Origin: Turritopsis dohrnii
Lineage: Eukaryota > Cnidaria > Hydrozoa > Anthoathecata > Oceaniidae
Length of the DNA: 64,000 nt
Direction: 5' to 3'
NCBI GenBank assembly: GCA_027922465.2
Contig: BQMF02000026.1
Location: 1,116,001 to 1,180,000, forward strand
In this document: in pieces, positions 1 to 13,274 of the stretch
Layout of the letters: each line of letters opens with the position of its first letter
Position numbering within the stretch: position 1 is the stretch's first letter
Translations under genes and position numbers: made by a program
The notes under the pieces: model-generated
What the model saw: the letters and a program-made list of their open reading frames with translations, nothing else
Database searches by the model: none
Told to the model about the DNA's origin: nothing

Positions 1-1598
1 TTCATAATTGGATTTCGTTCCTTCAGTTACACTATGAGACAGTTGATTTTGATATTGCGATGCTGTTACCGACGTATTAGCCGAATCAGGCTGTGAAGGC
101 AGGACAGAACTCGCAGTGGGTTCGGTTACACTGGGTGCGGCAGTGTCTTTGGGTAGGTATGGGTTACTTGTGGTTTCAGGACTTGCCGTTGTGGTCGTAG
201 TGAGATCAATGGGTGCGGCAGTGTCTTTGGGTAAATATGGGTTATTAGTGGTTTCAGGACTTGGCGTTGTGGTTGTAGTGAGATCACTGGATGCTGGCTG
301 CATAATGTCGTGTTTGCCATACACTTCGTTCGTGTTATTTGCTGACATCTCGTCTTGTGGACTGGCAGAAGTTATGTATGGTTGCTGCTGGCCTGCTTGC
401 ACTTGTTGATGAGTCATATTTGAAATTCTTGTTATGTCTTCCTCCTTAGGTTCACCTTGCGGTAATGAACCAGCAACAGGTGCATCTGCTTGTGGTGCCT
501 GATTAAATTTCGGCGACGTAAAAACTGCTTGTGCGAATTGTTCCGATAAAGATCCGTTACTATTATTGAGAATGGCATTAACGCCTTCTTTTCGCAAGCG
601 CCCAAATAAATCATCAGTACCGTAATCTACGCCAGTATTCCACGCTATGGTTGTAGGCCGTGGCGTGGTACGTGGCAACGTTGTTGGGATTGCTGGTGTC
701 GATGGTGCGGCTGTTGTTGCGGGTGGCGTGGTGGCAGGTGCCGCAGGAGCCGTAGGTGATGGTGCAGCCGGTGTTCCTGACGGCGCAGGCCCTGAAGGCA
801 CTGGTCCTGATGGTGTTGGTCCTGGTGCGGCAGATGTTGGCGCACCAGCTGGTGTTGTTGGCGCGCCTGTTGGTTCTTGTGGCACAGGAGCGGCAAACCG
901 ATTTACCAATTGGCCAGGTTTCTGCACTTCCTGCACCACGTTTTCGTCTTTATTCGAGTCATCCGATGACGTGACAGAGCTAGCCGTCGTGTCGCTCGGT
1001 AGAATTTGTAGATCGATTTTATCCGCAGGAACATCTGATCTCACTGAGGACGGATTAACGTTGGCAACATATTTTGCAGTACCTGCAAGATCGTGATATT
1101 GTTCAGACAGATTCACAAAAAACACACAAAGAAAAATATTGAAAGGGTAAGTGAAACCACAGACCTTGTAAAACGTTTTGTACTTCTACAGGTTTGTCGA
1201 ATAGAACGACATTTTCTCGTTTAGTCGTCCGTTTATGACGGTGATGATGATGATGGTGTCGCAATCTTCCTGTCTTGTCTAAAAGACATTGTTGTATTCA
1301 GAAACAAACTGGATGTGATATTCAGAAACAAAGTGGATGTGATATTCAGAAACAAAGTGGATGTGATGTTCAGAAACAAAGTGGATGTGATGTTCAGAAA
1401 CAAAGTGGATGTGATGTTCAGAAACAAAATGGAATGAGCATAAGCACTATTTTGTGAAACAAATCCTGGTTCTCAAACCTTACGTGCACACTCCAAATAT
1501 CAACATGTCGGAATATGGTTGTCAGTTGGTTACTTACGAATTGGTATCGAGCTGACGACAGAAATGAACAAGCACATCCACGTGAAGAAAAACTTCAT
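1..1598 (-). CDS. Secreted His/Thr/Pro-rich protein, partial (C-terminus beyond window)
   Basis: I do not recognise the family. Three exons join in one frame: 1538-1598, 1165-1278 and 1082 down to 1, still open at the window edge after about 419 codons. Exon 1 encodes a clear signal peptide (MKFFFTWMCLFISVVSS) and ends at a GTAAGT donor. Exon 2 starts after TTTTAG and encodes six consecutive histidines in a basic stretch (RHHHHHHRHKR). Its donor, GTCTGT, is weak but preserves the frame. Exon 3 encodes an acidic Ser/Thr region, a roughly 60-residue Ala/Pro/Thr/Gly-rich stretch, a compact segment containing GVDYGTDDLFGRLRKEGVNA, then a Thr/Pro-rich tail with two 26-residue repeats. The composition suggests a secreted, possibly O-glycosylated extracellular protein; a matrix or mucus role is inference. 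The exon chain itself is fairly secure. Confidence 0.7.
133..288 (-). repeat. Two 78-bp in-frame tandem repeats in the secreted protein gene
   Basis: Two near-identical 78-bp units begin at 133 and 211. Each encodes 26 residues containing DLTTTTT, SPETT and NPYLPKDTAAP on the minus strand. The period is a multiple of three, so copy number can vary without breaking the frame, as in mucin-type tandem repeats. Confidence 0.8.
1297..1436. repeat. 24-bp minisatellite, six copies, in intron 1 of the secreted gene
   Basis: The block beginning TTCAGAAACAAA recurs at 1297, 1321, 1345, 1369, 1393 and 1417, an exact 24-bp period with few substitutions. It reads open on both strands because 24 is a multiple of three. 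It lies between exons 1 and 2 of the minus-strand gene, just upstream of the exon 2 acceptor, so I treat it as intronic. Confidence 0.9.
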
Positions 1599-1826
1599 CT
1601 TTCGGAGATGTATTAATAAAACAAGACTTCGCCGCAATCTGCAGCTTGCGTTTCCTAGAACACAAAAAACAACAATTGTTCGCTATACATGTGATGGTTT
1701 TTGAGCGAAGACTTCATGATTCACACTTCATCATTCAAAAGGGCTCATCCTATCTTTCGTATGGAATTCTTTTTATTTAGTTGCTTGTGAAGAGTTCTCG
1801 TCTGGCAATCACGCCGTGTGATATCA

Positions 1827-1895
1827 TGTGACACAGACATGACTATGGTTGACAGTATTGTCTTCTGACAAGATAAAAGTTCTGATTTGTAACGA
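1827..1895 (+). repeat. 69-bp direct repeat, copy 1
   Basis: The block from TGTGACACAGACATGACT to TTTGTAACGA recurs at 2076-2144 with two substitutions, 249 bp downstream in the same orientation. No ORF is associated. It may be a segmental duplication or part of a short interspersed repeat. Confidence 0.85.
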
Positions 1896-2075
1896 AGTTA
1901 CATCAAACAGACTAAACATCAAAAGTTTAGTTTTTACAGTCCAATGAACAAAAAAATATATGTACAATGTCAGATGAACGTTTATATCAAAATTAGTTCA
2001 AGGACAAAAGTTATAATTGTCACAAGAACAAAATAAGAACAAATGAGCCTCAAGCCAAAATTATCTGTATTATTA

Positions 2076-2144
2076 TGTGACACAGACATGACTGTGGTTG
2101 ACAGTATTGTCATCTGACAAGATAAAAGTTCTGATTTGTAACGA
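2076..2144 (+). repeat. 69-bp direct repeat, copy 2
   Basis: Second copy of the repeat at 1827-1895, differing at two positions (ACTGTGG for ACTATGG and GTCATC for GTCTTC). Confidence 0.85.
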
Positions 2145-3466
2145 GTAGATCTTGGGTCACTTTTCATAAACTTACTATATAAACTGCTAACATAAGCACA
2201 TCAGACACTTCCGTATCTCAAATTGTATAAGTTATTAAAGCTTTCCGAATAATGAATAATGTTATATATTGGAACATCCTCTTCACAATCTTACCTTTGT
2301 GTACTTGCGTTAACTAAAGCCCGCAATGCATTTTCTTGAGAACTACCAACAGTACAAAGCCGATTTATTTTACAGAAAAATTTGGATTCTGAAAATTTTA
2401 ATTATGTTTAATAAAAAAAGTCGCTAATTAATTTGTAGTATTAAATTTCTTGTTGGGGCTTCGTTCATAAATTATTCATTTGAATCGATTTTTGAGAACG
2501 ATAAATTGTCGAGGTCTTTTGATCTTTCCCATTACGAGAAACAATAAAAGATCATATTCTTGGGAATAGTTCTTCTTGCAACAAGATCAATGCGCAATAT
2601 CGCTACAAAGTTTTTGATTGGAGCGTGTGACCAACGACCCAACGTTCGATTTTCTGTGAAATTCTTTTCGAACATTTGCATTTTCAGATTTGCTTAAGCT
2701 CGATGTTTTGTCAAATGAAATTTGGGTTGAGACGAAATAATTCTTTGTTGCGGTGCTTTTACGTGAGAAATGTTTCCACATATTGAATGTAGCTATGATG
2801 TTGCAACGTTCAACGAATTTTTGATGCGCTTCACTGATCATGCGTTAAAATCAGGTTAAATCTTCATAGAGTAAGGCTGTTGCTAAGAAACGAATATTTT
2901 GCGAAATTGTTGATTGCATCGTGGAAATAAGCTGAATCAGCTTTTTTGGTTCTCAGCAGTACTTCGTCTTAAGTATGTTTTTTTTATTGTTAAGTTGGTA
3001 ACCATGGTCACCATCTATAACATCATGGCGGAAAATCATAAACGTTTTCGAAAAGAACTAGTCAAAAGCTCAACTCGATTATTCAAAATAATCTAAAATG
3101 CGATTAGATAAGATTTATTTAAATATAAAGAACTGCTATATGTAGAGCTAAGGGTTGCACTATGCTGATGTCAGTAGAAATGGAACAATTGAGAAATGTT
3201 TGTGGTAAAAACATTATGGCATCAAATGATACGTTTGACAAATGACCAATAATGTGTTTTCTTTCATTTCATCTTCAGGTCTACAATAAAGTAAAAAACA
3301 GTCAGAACCTTTAGAAATAAATAAAACTCCATACAGTAAAAGTATCCGATACGAACTGAAAAATTAAGAGAAATTGAGAAATCACAATAAAATCGTAAGA
3401 CTGCCGGAAGGAGCATTAAAAGTGGAGAGCTATCAAATTTGTATAGGTAAACAGGTGCGACTTCTA
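2145..3466. other. Intergenic AT-rich stretch, no gene recognised
   Basis: Only short open frames without homology or splice logic are visible here. No RNA gene or repeat was recognised by eye. Confidence 0.5.
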
Positions 3467-3745
3467 CAGTGTGAGTCTCAAAAACTGTTACGCCAAATTC
3501 AAATTAGATTTTATGATGTAAGAATTGCAAATTGAAGTGTTCATTGACATTAAAGCTTGACGCTCTGTTGAACCGAAGGAATTCTCGATTTCCAGCCGGC
3601 AGACATGTTTTCAATTTGCAATTCCTACACCATTGGAAAGCTGGGAAAATGTCCTATCCAACGGTGTAAAAATTATTCATAATCCAGTTATTTCACTTTC
3701 AAATTCAATTTGAATTTTGTGTAACAGTTTTTGAGACTCACACTG
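3467..3745. mobile_element. Short inverted-repeat element (MITE) with TA target duplication, Tc1/mariner-like
   Basis: The ends are inverted repeats of about 38 bp starting CAGTGTGAGTCTCAAAAACT and differing by about two bases. TA flanks each end at 3465-3466 and 3746-3747. The 279-bp interior has no coding capacity. TA duplications and a CAGT start fit non-autonomous Tc1/mariner elements; the superfamily is inferred. Confidence 0.85.
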
Positions 3746-3895
3746 TATACTTATCTTTTGTATTCGAATTCGGTTTAATAGAATCAATTAGCAACGCTTC
3801 CATCATCCTTACTTAGGTGATATCCTGATTTACTTGAACAAAGGCGCAATTGTTTCGACGTCATCCAATGTTAGGTCACAGCCACAAGCTACAGC

Positions 3896-3985
3896 CACAT
3901 AGCAAGTACATCGACAACATGGAATTTTAAAGCGACATAGCAAGTACATCAACAACATGGAAAAGCGACATAGCAAATGGAATTT
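3896..3985. repeat. Degenerate minisatellite around ACATAGCAAGTACATC
   Basis: The phrase ACATAGCAAGTACATC, followed by ACAACATGGAA, occurs twice, with a third truncated copy (ACATAGCAAATGGAATTT). Spacing is irregular, 27 to 37 bp. No gene is supported here. Confidence 0.7.
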
Positions 3986-4289
3986 TATATACTTCATTGC
4001 TTTTACAGGCATTTCAATAGGTTGCTTCAGGGAGGGCAAATAAGCTCTGACTTTCTTCATGGTGGAAATAGCTTTACATGGTACCTGCAAACGTTTCAAG
4101 TCACTTTAAAATTTATCTGTCACCTTTCCTCTATAATAAAAATCATCATCTTCTTTTCCGGCTCTTCCTCTTCTTCCTCACGTTCCACTGATTTTTCATT
4201 TCTATTCAAAATTTTGTTTCATGTTATTTCTATGATAGGTTCATAGAAGGAGGACGGGTACTGGTTATTTCCGAGCAACTTACTTCTCT

Positions 4290-4690
4290 CAAGCTGCTAC
4301 CAAAGTTCTTCCAATTGCTGCATGCATAGAAGATTTACCAGATACGACCGAGTTTTTGTAATGCAGAGTATGATAGTTCAACGTTAGCCATGTATCGGTG
4401 GACTTGGTGTAACAAACTGAGGATAATTTACCGTTTACCGTGTGATCATGTGTGGTAAACTGGATTCATTTTCGTGTTCAATGGTGAATGGGGTGATTGT
4501 TTTTTTTTCATTCAACTTTTCATCAATTTAGTTTTGTATCTCGCAAAATGCCATCCATGTATCTTGAACAGAGTTTTGCATCACCTTTGACATCATTGTC
4601 GAACTTGCTCAACCAACCGTTTGCAAGGCATGGGGCGGGAGGTTGGATTACCCATAGCAAGTCCGTCTTGTTTTTGTTTTTAGAAACCAT
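4290..4690 (-). pseudogene. Relic of a Penelope-like reverse transcriptase
   Basis: The minus strand shows degraded pieces of a Penelope-type RT. LANGWLSKFD and SRYMDGILRD (normally YxDD; here YMDG) are followed by FTIEHENESSLP, then STDTWLTLNYHTLHYKNSVV in another frame, with stops and shifts between. The order matches this RT class downstream of its catalytic motif. The YMDG substitution and frameshifts show it is dead. I know the family pattern from related elements; no search was possible. Confidence 0.6.
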
Positions 4691-4944
4691 CGTGAGTTGA
4701 CATGAGAACATCCGGTACATTGGTGTATAAAGAACTGTCTTCAAGACTTATCATCACTTCGTCATCGACTAAATTTAACTCTTCCCGCTTTACAGAGATC
4801 GATTTCATTGATGTACTTATACGACATTCTTCGACAAAGTATACACATTATTGGTCATTTGTGAAACTTGTAACACAGAAATGGTCTGGGAACGAGCAGC
4901 TGTTTATTATTAACAATGCGCTCAAACAAAGTAAAAAAAAATGA

Positions 4945-7898
4945 TTAGCTCTCTCTCATGGAGATTATCTCGTAAGAAAACTGCTGACACGTGTATGTCA
5001 CCGAAATAAACTCACTACAAACATTTCCAAAAGGATCTCTGAATAGTGTTAAAAGAGGATAAACACTTCCAAAACTGAAGATGAAGAAGAAAATCTTAGC
5101 AAAAACTCAGTTTCCTCCTCAGCTCTGAACGCCTGTTATTTCAGCATCACTTTACCTTTAATGCTTTTCTCTAGCTACTTTAAGCTTATTTACTTGTATA
5201 ACTCTTGGAAATGCAAGGGGATCAGTAGTTATTAGTAGTTTGCAATTAGTTGCCTAAGAACGAACAGCCTCCTAATCATGATAATAAATTGAAACATATT
5301 CCAATCGTCTGTAAATTCGAACACTGCACATCCTGTAACACAAATTTCAGCTTTCAATTATGTGTGGTGATTTTGGTAAGTTTGGATCATGTATCTTTCA
5401 TGATCAAAATTTGTTTACTTTTTGTGTTTGCAATTTAGGAGGTCCGTTCGTAATTAGGAAGATTGCTAGTACATATTGAATGCTCGAAGCATATGATTTG
5501 TAATCTCTGTGGCACTGTGTATCCACATAAAAGCGTTTCAAACCAATGTAACTTTTTTTAAATTGACTGCATTATTTATACCATTAGTTAGATTTTTCAC
5601 AAGCTTTCCAATGATATATGATTTCCTTTCAAAATCATAATAGTAAAGAAAATATTAAACTATATTAAAGTTTTTGATACGGCCATTGCATCCCTAAGCA
5701 TCAATAAAAACCTTTTTTAATTGGTAGCAATTGGCACGATTTCGAAGTAGAGGTGGCAAGGTGAATAATTGTTTTCATGGAACAGTTGGCACAAATATTG
5801 AACAAAAGGCATGAAATAAATGTGTAACCAGCCTTAAAAAAGTGAAATTGTCAAGATAACACGCTTCCGAAATGATATTTAAATCGACTAACATGTAACA
5901 CCAGCTTTAACTTTGGTTCAGACCTGGCGTTTACGGCGATTAAAAAAAAGGTTAATCGTCGCAATCCCCAATCGCGAAAGTCTTTTGTTTTTCATACGTC
6001 AGCTTCAAGTTTAGCAGAAATCCTTATAGTTGTAAGGGCGTCTGGTTCAACTTCTGTGAGGCAAGTTGCGTTTATTTATTTTAATTCAAGATCAATTTCC
6101 AGTGGAAAGGTCATTATAAGCCATCACAGAGGTTGGTCATTTGGTCATTTGGCCAGATTTGTTTCTGCCAGTACAACATTTTATCAACAAGATTTTTCCA
6201 GCCTGTTGGAAGCTGGATCGGATCGGACTGAATCCATAACAAAAAATAATTTCCACATGGGCGCCAAAATCCATTTTTCGAGTTGTAAACATACAAATGG
6301 CTATTATTGCTTTAAATGTTCGTGCACTTCTGTTACTTATCATTATCATCAGCATCACCAGATGCTGCTTGACTGTCCTCTGCAAATAAAGTATTTTGTG
6401 GTTCCTGGAAAACATTAAAGTGGCTTGCATTCTGTAGAATCATCCTGTTTTGTTCCATCAAATTTTGTTATACTTCTTCATACTCTTGATTCTGTTCACC
6501 CATTTTGTTTTGAAATTTTGTGTGCACGAGTTTCGTTTACACAGGTTCAACATTCTAGCTACCATGTTTACAAATCACGTGGTAAAATTAGTGATTATTC
6601 ATTGGCTAAAAAAAACTGATCCTTTCTTTCTGATCGAGCTGCTGGATCAATTTGGATGGAGCTGGATCACAAAAAGAAGGAATCGCGCATGCGTGGATTC
6701 AAACCTCCGATCCGATCCAGCTAAGTGGAAACCAGCCTTAAGAAAAAAACTGAAAATATGCAATAGAGGATTTTTGATTATTTCAAAGGTGTATTAAACA
6801 ACATTTATGCTGATCTCATCAATTCCTGGACTTCGTTCGGATTTCTTAAAAACAATATATAATTCAGTTTCTGTCAAGTTGGACTTGAACGAATAGCAGG
6901 AACTTATTGCTGGCAGTGATATTTTAAGCTATTTCGAAGCAGTCGATATTTGGGAAAATGCACTTGCCTTTTCAAACATGTTCCAGTTGAGCCTCTTCCA
7001 CTCAGCATCTTGTGAAGTCTAGGTAAATGGTCAGCGGACGTGCTTTCTCTCACAGAAATATATCGACTAATACTTTTACTTGGTTCTAGAGTAGTTTTCA
7101 CATTACCAATCATCTCTTCAATATGCTAAAATATAGTAATTCATATAAAATGATATTCACTGAGTGCAAAGCAGCCGTTAGTCATTCATGCGCTTCCTAG
7201 AACATGGACCCAGCACAGTAAAGTAGAAGGTAGGGTAAGGTAGCAGCAAGCACTACTGGAACTTTTCATTTTTAACAGAAAAATATGCTCGTGATCTATT
7301 GCTAGCCATTTGATTAATTTTGAAATGTTTATGACCACTTGTAGTTCAGGAAAGGTGGAAGTAACTATGCTCGCCACAGTCTCCCTCAAGAAACAACACC
7401 ACTCACAAATTAATTAATATCGAAATTATTAAAACAATATCATACATAAAATCGTCAGAAAAAAGTTCCCGAAAGGAAAAGGATACAAGATTACTGTGGA
7501 ACCTGCAGCAAAGACCACAAGTTTAATACATGTCATTTTAGCTGTTTGAACAACTTCTTAACATCAAAACAAATTTCTCTATTGAAGATGATTAGAAATC
7601 GAAGTACTCGTGGTGTAACGAGCGACGCGAAAAAAAAGTAACTTTCATTTGTTTGCACAAGGTTGCTTAATCATTGATACAAGTTAGAGGTTATCACTAT
7701 GACCTGAAATTTGACAACGCCTTTCTCCACAGTCTGCCAATCAAAATGTAAGGGCGTTACTAGAAGTTCCACTTTAAGCAAAACCAACAATAGTAGCATG
7801 ACTACAAATAAAGATTTGTGGTGAGACAAATAAAGTTCTCGCTTAAAATAATATACAAGACACAAAATCACGACGACAACAAGTTGACGTTTCGGCAA
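4945..7898. other. Intergenic, repeat remnants, no gene recognised
   Basis: No convincing exon is seen. Segments near 6190-6235 and 6690-6725 share GATCCGATCCAGC in inverted orientation. Ends reading AACCAGCCTTAA occur near 5828 and 6731, suggesting eroded inverted-repeat elements. The part next to 7899 is probably the 3' UTR of the minus-strand TPX2 gene. Confidence 0.4.
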
Positions 7899-10800
7899 TC
7901 AAATCCTCATTGACGCTCGTTTTTTACATTCAAAGTTTGGCGTTTGAGGTTCGGTCAGCGGTTTCGAACTTTTCTGAACGTCAACCGGTTTATAGTGGCG
8001 TATCGGTTGCGACTTGGGAACACAATCTCGTCGGAGCTGTTTCACGAGTTTCTCTTCTTCCTCGTCCTTCTCTCGTTGGATTCTCTCCTTCTCCATTTCT
8101 ATCAGCCGTTCTTGTTCATGCTTCCACTCATCAAATTTCGCTCGCTCTTTCGCTCGCATATCCGAGTTTAACATTACTTCGTTCGGGTTCGTCGGCGGGA
8201 TCAATCCGGTCAGCGGTTTGAACGGGCGGCTTTTAACGACGTCAGCAGACTGTGCTTTAAATTGACGATTCATCTTGTCTCGCTCAGCTTCGGAATGTAG
8301 CTAGAATATTGAAAGAGGTGTTGGTATATCAAGTAACAAAAAAAAGGTGTAAGCATCAAATGACGATCGACACTGACCTTGTTTCTGAATTTCTGTTGGT
8401 AAGCCATAGAACCGTTGGAGATATGAAACGGTTCAGGCTGCGTAGGGGCTTTTGTGGAGACTGTTGGCAATGCTTCGGGTGAAAATGATGGCAGAGGCCT
8501 TGCGTGAAATTCATGCATCTAACAGAAAATAGAAACAGAAAGATAGCAGTGAAAGAAAACGTATTCAGATGAGAAGAAGAATATGTAGCCAACCTTTTCT
8601 TCTTTAACAATGATTTCCTTAATTTTTTCTTCTTTCTTCTGGTATCTTTCTTTGTCACGATTTTCAAAAGAAAACGGTTTGACTTCAGTACATTTAGGTT
8701 TTTCATTCTTCGATGGCAGGGATGTGTTGATTTTGGATTTTGAAGAAGCGACAGTCTATAAAGGAAGTGAAAACAGTTCATCAAAAATAAACATTTACAT
8801 TGCTTCACAAAACAAAATTCAAAGGTCGAAAAACAAGGAGAGCAATTATGTCGCTAAGTGTTAAAGAGAAGTGTTATCCAACTTTCCTTTGATTTTCTTA
8901 TCATTCGAGTTTGTCTTTAAACTTACTCAAGCCTTTTTAAAACTAAAAGGTGGTATTTACTTCTTGTGGTTTTAGAATTTCCTCTTTTTCTTTTCTTTGT
9001 TGTATTCTGACGTCAGATTCGAACTTGAAAGGTTTGAATTGAGTTGTGCTCGCTTCTGGCATCTGTTTCACACCATACATACCTTGCATCTCAACTATTT
9101 TAGGGTTGAATTCTGTTGCCTTAAACTGATAACTGAAAGAACAATTTCAAAGTTAGATTGACTTCACATCAACGTATGCAATATGTCAATCGAAAGGAAC
9201 TTTACCTCTTGATCGCTTCAGCTTCCTTCATTTCTCGTTCAGCAGCACTTTCGATGCACACTGGTCGAGATCTAGTCTTTGTCATCAACTGAGGTGTTTT
9301 GGGGTTGGTCACTTGTATCTTCTTCTTTTTGTCTTTTTCTCCACTCGTCTGATCTTTACGAGGTTTCAATCGAAACCTAACAATCAGAAGAATACAGAAC
9401 TTGATGCATTCAAGTCCACACATAATTTCAAAATTACAAATTCATTTAAGAACTAACAAGTACCTTTCTGGAGTTTTTGTTTGATAGTTCATAGCAAACT
9501 GAGCCATCGATTCCCACTTGTGTTTAGGAACAGCAGATGTTTTATCGGCCAAGGTGAAGTGAAAAGGCTTGGGTTTAGTTCCTCCGTCTTTTTTATGGGT
9601 CTATAAAGTAAATTACATGACATGGGAAAAATAGGTCAATATTCTTCAATCTAGTGAAGGAGAAACAATGATAACATAGCATGTTCAACAATACTCTTTA
9701 GACGTACCGGTGGTGATGGAGGATGTTGTCTTAGTTGGTTTTCGAAGGGCTTGTGAGCATCAGAGCGAGTCTTCATTGAATGTTCTTTCAGTCTGTTATC
9801 TGTAGCAAAATTAAACTCTTTTGGTTTGGTAACAGAAACACTTCTGGTTGGTTGGTAAGGCATCGCTTTCAGTGCCTGTCTCATATTCTTATCATTACGT
9901 TTTAACTGTGCACGAGTTTGTTTCTGAAGTTCCTTTATCTTATTTAGTTGTATAGCATCTGATGATTGACCACGTTTCATTCCTCGATCACGAAGTTTTC
10001 TATATATAAAAAAGAATTGAAAATTTTTAAAACTTCAAGTAAATACATATGGTTTACACATGTTCGAAAAAAATCTTAATCTGATTTTAACATATTCGAT
10101 TTTTTATTTACTCAAGATGTGCAAGCTTTTGTTGTTCATTATTCTTTACTTTACAATCCAGATAATTAGTAACTTAATGGGAATCAAGACAAAATACTAC
10201 AGTTGTTTCTGTTAAGCGAAGGATATGCACTTTGAGGTACAATACCACCTTTAGATTGTTGTTTTGAAGGTTTGGTTACTGGCATACATGAAAAACATCC
10301 GGCCTCAGATCACATCTGGCCTCAGATCACATCTGGAGACAGAAATTGATGACAGTTCCATAGATTCACAAATAAAAATTGTTTGAAAAAGGAGCACTTC
10401 ACTATTTCATGGAAGTTAGGATTTCTACATCAGATTTCTATATCAACCAATGGCAGAATTAATATTCATGACAACAAAGCAAACGAAGGACTTAATCCAA
10501 AACGTGACAGTTACAGAGTTGATCTACGTTCACTGACAATTATAATACAATGACAATTACATGGAGCCATCACAATTTTCCTTGTTTAGCCCAAAGGCAG
10601 TGAAAAAACAAATGAAACAGAAAACAGGTTTTCAATTACTTGAATCTATATGAGACAGAAAACATTTTAATCAAGATTTCTTACATGCTGGAATTAATCA
10701 CCTATAAAATATGTACTTATGTAATTAATCTGTTGTGATAAGGAAATCATTCCATATAAAATTTATTTCTTTGAATAAGTTTCATAACACTAGATTATAC

Positions 10801-12840
10801 CCCCAAACATCAGCAAGATACAAATACGATGATGCAATAGTTTACCTCACAAAAGATGGTGTCTCTGGCATGGTAGGAGGACGAAGTTCAACTTTCGTCT
10901 TTTTTATGGAATGAACTGGTTCATCTGTCAATGATAAAGTCTTTTTCCTTTTTTTAGACTCGCTATAATTTGGTCTAAAATCCAAATAAAAATGTTATTC
11001 AAGTTGCAAAACTCTTTAGTTCGATCTACAATTATATATGTATACAAACCTTTTCGCATTTCCTCGCAGAGGTTGGGACCGCCTGATATCAGGCCCTTTA
11101 TCTTTATTTACGGCTGGACTATTCCATGATGTCCGTATATTTGACTTTCGTGACTTTGGTACAGATGCCATAGCAGGGGCAGCATTTCGTTCAGCAGTGT
11201 CATCAACTTTAGTGGTTTCTGTTCGAACAACTTCTTTCATATCGGTTGTGGAATCTGCAACAACATTGATTTCTTGATCAGGATTCTCACATTTATCCTT
11301 TTCTTCAGCATTTTGTGGTTGATGGTCACATTCCATTTTTTCATCCTCCACAGTTTCCTTACCACTTTCACCGTCATGAGACGATTCGGCATGCAAATTT
11401 CCATTGTCATTTAAAGCAGCAGTTATAGCACTGGTAGCATTTTTGAAACCATTTTGATCGAGAGCTTTTTCATAATAAGGAACTAGGTCGATATCAATAC
11501 CTCCTTCATCACCCTCTCTTTCATCTATGAGGACAAAAGGAAGTTTTTTATTTCATGTGTTTAGACTTTCACAAAAGTTATTCCTTTGAAATTATCAAAT
11601 CAATGGAATCAATTGAAGCTTTTTCAAGCGAAAATATCGATTTTTTTCAAACTACAAAAATCTTTCACTGAAAATAATACGAAAAGAAGAGTGACTATGC
11701 AAAATAAGGGGCATGAGGAGGCAACATATTTAGTTGAAGTATTATTATCTTTTTATTATTCCATGTTTAAAATATAATCTAATTACAATTACATTCTTTT
11801 CAGTGCTTTCTTTTTCTTTTTTCTTTTTTCTCCAACAAAGCGTAAAAAGTAACGTAAATATAAAACCAAACGTAAATGTTTCCTTATAGTAAAGATGGTA
11901 ATTAAAAATGATAGACTAAAAAGCTAAAATCATATTGCACGCAATAATACACCAGACAAGACCAGACAAGACAAGACCAGACCAAAACAAGACCATGCAC
12001 AACAACTATATACCCTAATGGAAAAACTTTTCGAGGAATTTAATTTCGCAATTTTAGCGAAACTTACAATAATTGCTCAATCATGAAATTAAATTCTGTG
12101 AAATTCTTAGGATAACAATACCTTGCAACAAACTATGATGAAAGTTCAAGAGATGAATGAGAAAACAAAGAATCTGGTGTTTGAAGTATATTTTCATTTT
12201 TTATTTTATTTTATATAAACAAATAACTATATGTGACTTTCAAATGTTTACATGCTATTATACATTACTTTGATACTTTCTTCTACTTGTGTAAAAGCCT
12301 GTCTTCAGATAAGCCTTTTTAAAAGGCCTGACAAGAACTAAATTATAAATATTTTTAGATTTCATTGCATTTAATACTCCTACCAAAAATGTGTTTTTCG
12401 ATATCTGAATTTTACAGTTAGGCTTCATTCTAGAACCTTATATAAATCAAAACATTAGGTAAATTAAATCTAAATGCAGTCTGGTGTTGTTCAAAGAGAA
12501 ATTTTTACCAATTTTCACCAATGGATCTTTCAGTCTTGGGCTACTGACTGGTGCAAATACTTACTAGTAGTTATGGCTAAATGAAACTAATGATTAAAGA
12601 CGCAAAACGTTTTGCTATTCTACCCTGTTATTTCGTTTCTTTCTGAGGGTACGACTGTTGTTTATGCCACTATATTTAAGAGATGTGTGTTTTTGAATCA
12701 TTGCATAGGGTTTTCAACAACAAAAATGAAATTAAGCACTTACCAAACCATTTATCAGCATCCTCATCCACATCGCCTTGTAAAAAATCTATAAATTTAG
12801 GGGCATTGAATTCGTATTTTGAGTCAATTTCATTCTCCAT
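7899..12840 (-). CDS. tpx2: TPX2, spindle assembly factor / Aurora A activator
   Basis: TPX2 is a microtubule-associated nuclear protein that binds and activates Aurora A and nucleates spindle microtubules under Ran/importin control. Ten exons join without a frame break: 12744-12840, 11050-11524, 10846-10974, 9708-9999, 9464-9600, 9206-9376, 8961-9132, 8594-8755, 8378-8518 and 7899-8300, giving 725 aa (human 747). Exon 1 encodes the Aurora-binding N-terminus, with YEFNAPKFIDF and a following DKWF. Exon 2 is an acidic linker ending in a basic patch. Middle exons repeat the family's K-P-F-x-F pattern (KPFHFTL, FKPFKFE, KPFSFE). The last exon is the charged coiled-coil TPX2 C-terminal domain (FDEWKHEQERLIEMEKERIQ). 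The start is the first ATG, directly before the Aurora motif. Intron 1 (1.2 kb) and intron 3 (0.85 kb) are the only long ones; a minor extra exon cannot be excluded. Confidence 0.92.
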
Positions 12841-13274
12841 TTTGTTTTCGATCTGTAAGTTCGTTTAACACTCATCCAGTCCAAACTTTGGCGGACTAAA
12901 AGAATTGACCAATCACAATTCTCGCTTTCTAGAATTGAGACATTTGATTGGATAGTAATAGTAATGTAAACCATTCTATCACTAAAGTATATTCCCTCAA
13001 ACTACTTTGATTTCAATTTAAAAAAAATTTAATGCGGCAGAGAGAGGGGTGGAGAGAGAAGAGTAAAGATCCCTGTGAGATTTCACGTAACGGACGCTTT
13101 TTATGGAGCTCCCGAAGTTGCAATTAAATTTAATTATAAAACTTGATAAAATATAATTAAATTATACTTATCAGGTATATATTGCTTACAGAAGAATCTC
13201 TATACAACACTATAACATACGAAATTAAAACGCGGAACTTGGAAAGTCTGTTAAAAGTTGTTCAATTAGTAAAG

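Noticed and set aside
645..1096. Gly/Val/Ala-rich frames on the plus strand and Gln/His-rich frames on the minus strand
   Set aside because: Shadows of the Pro/Thr/Ala-coding minus-strand exon.
6685..6725. tRNA-like GGATTCAAACCTCC
   Set aside because: No A box and no foldable cloverleaf; it belongs to an eroded inverted repeat.
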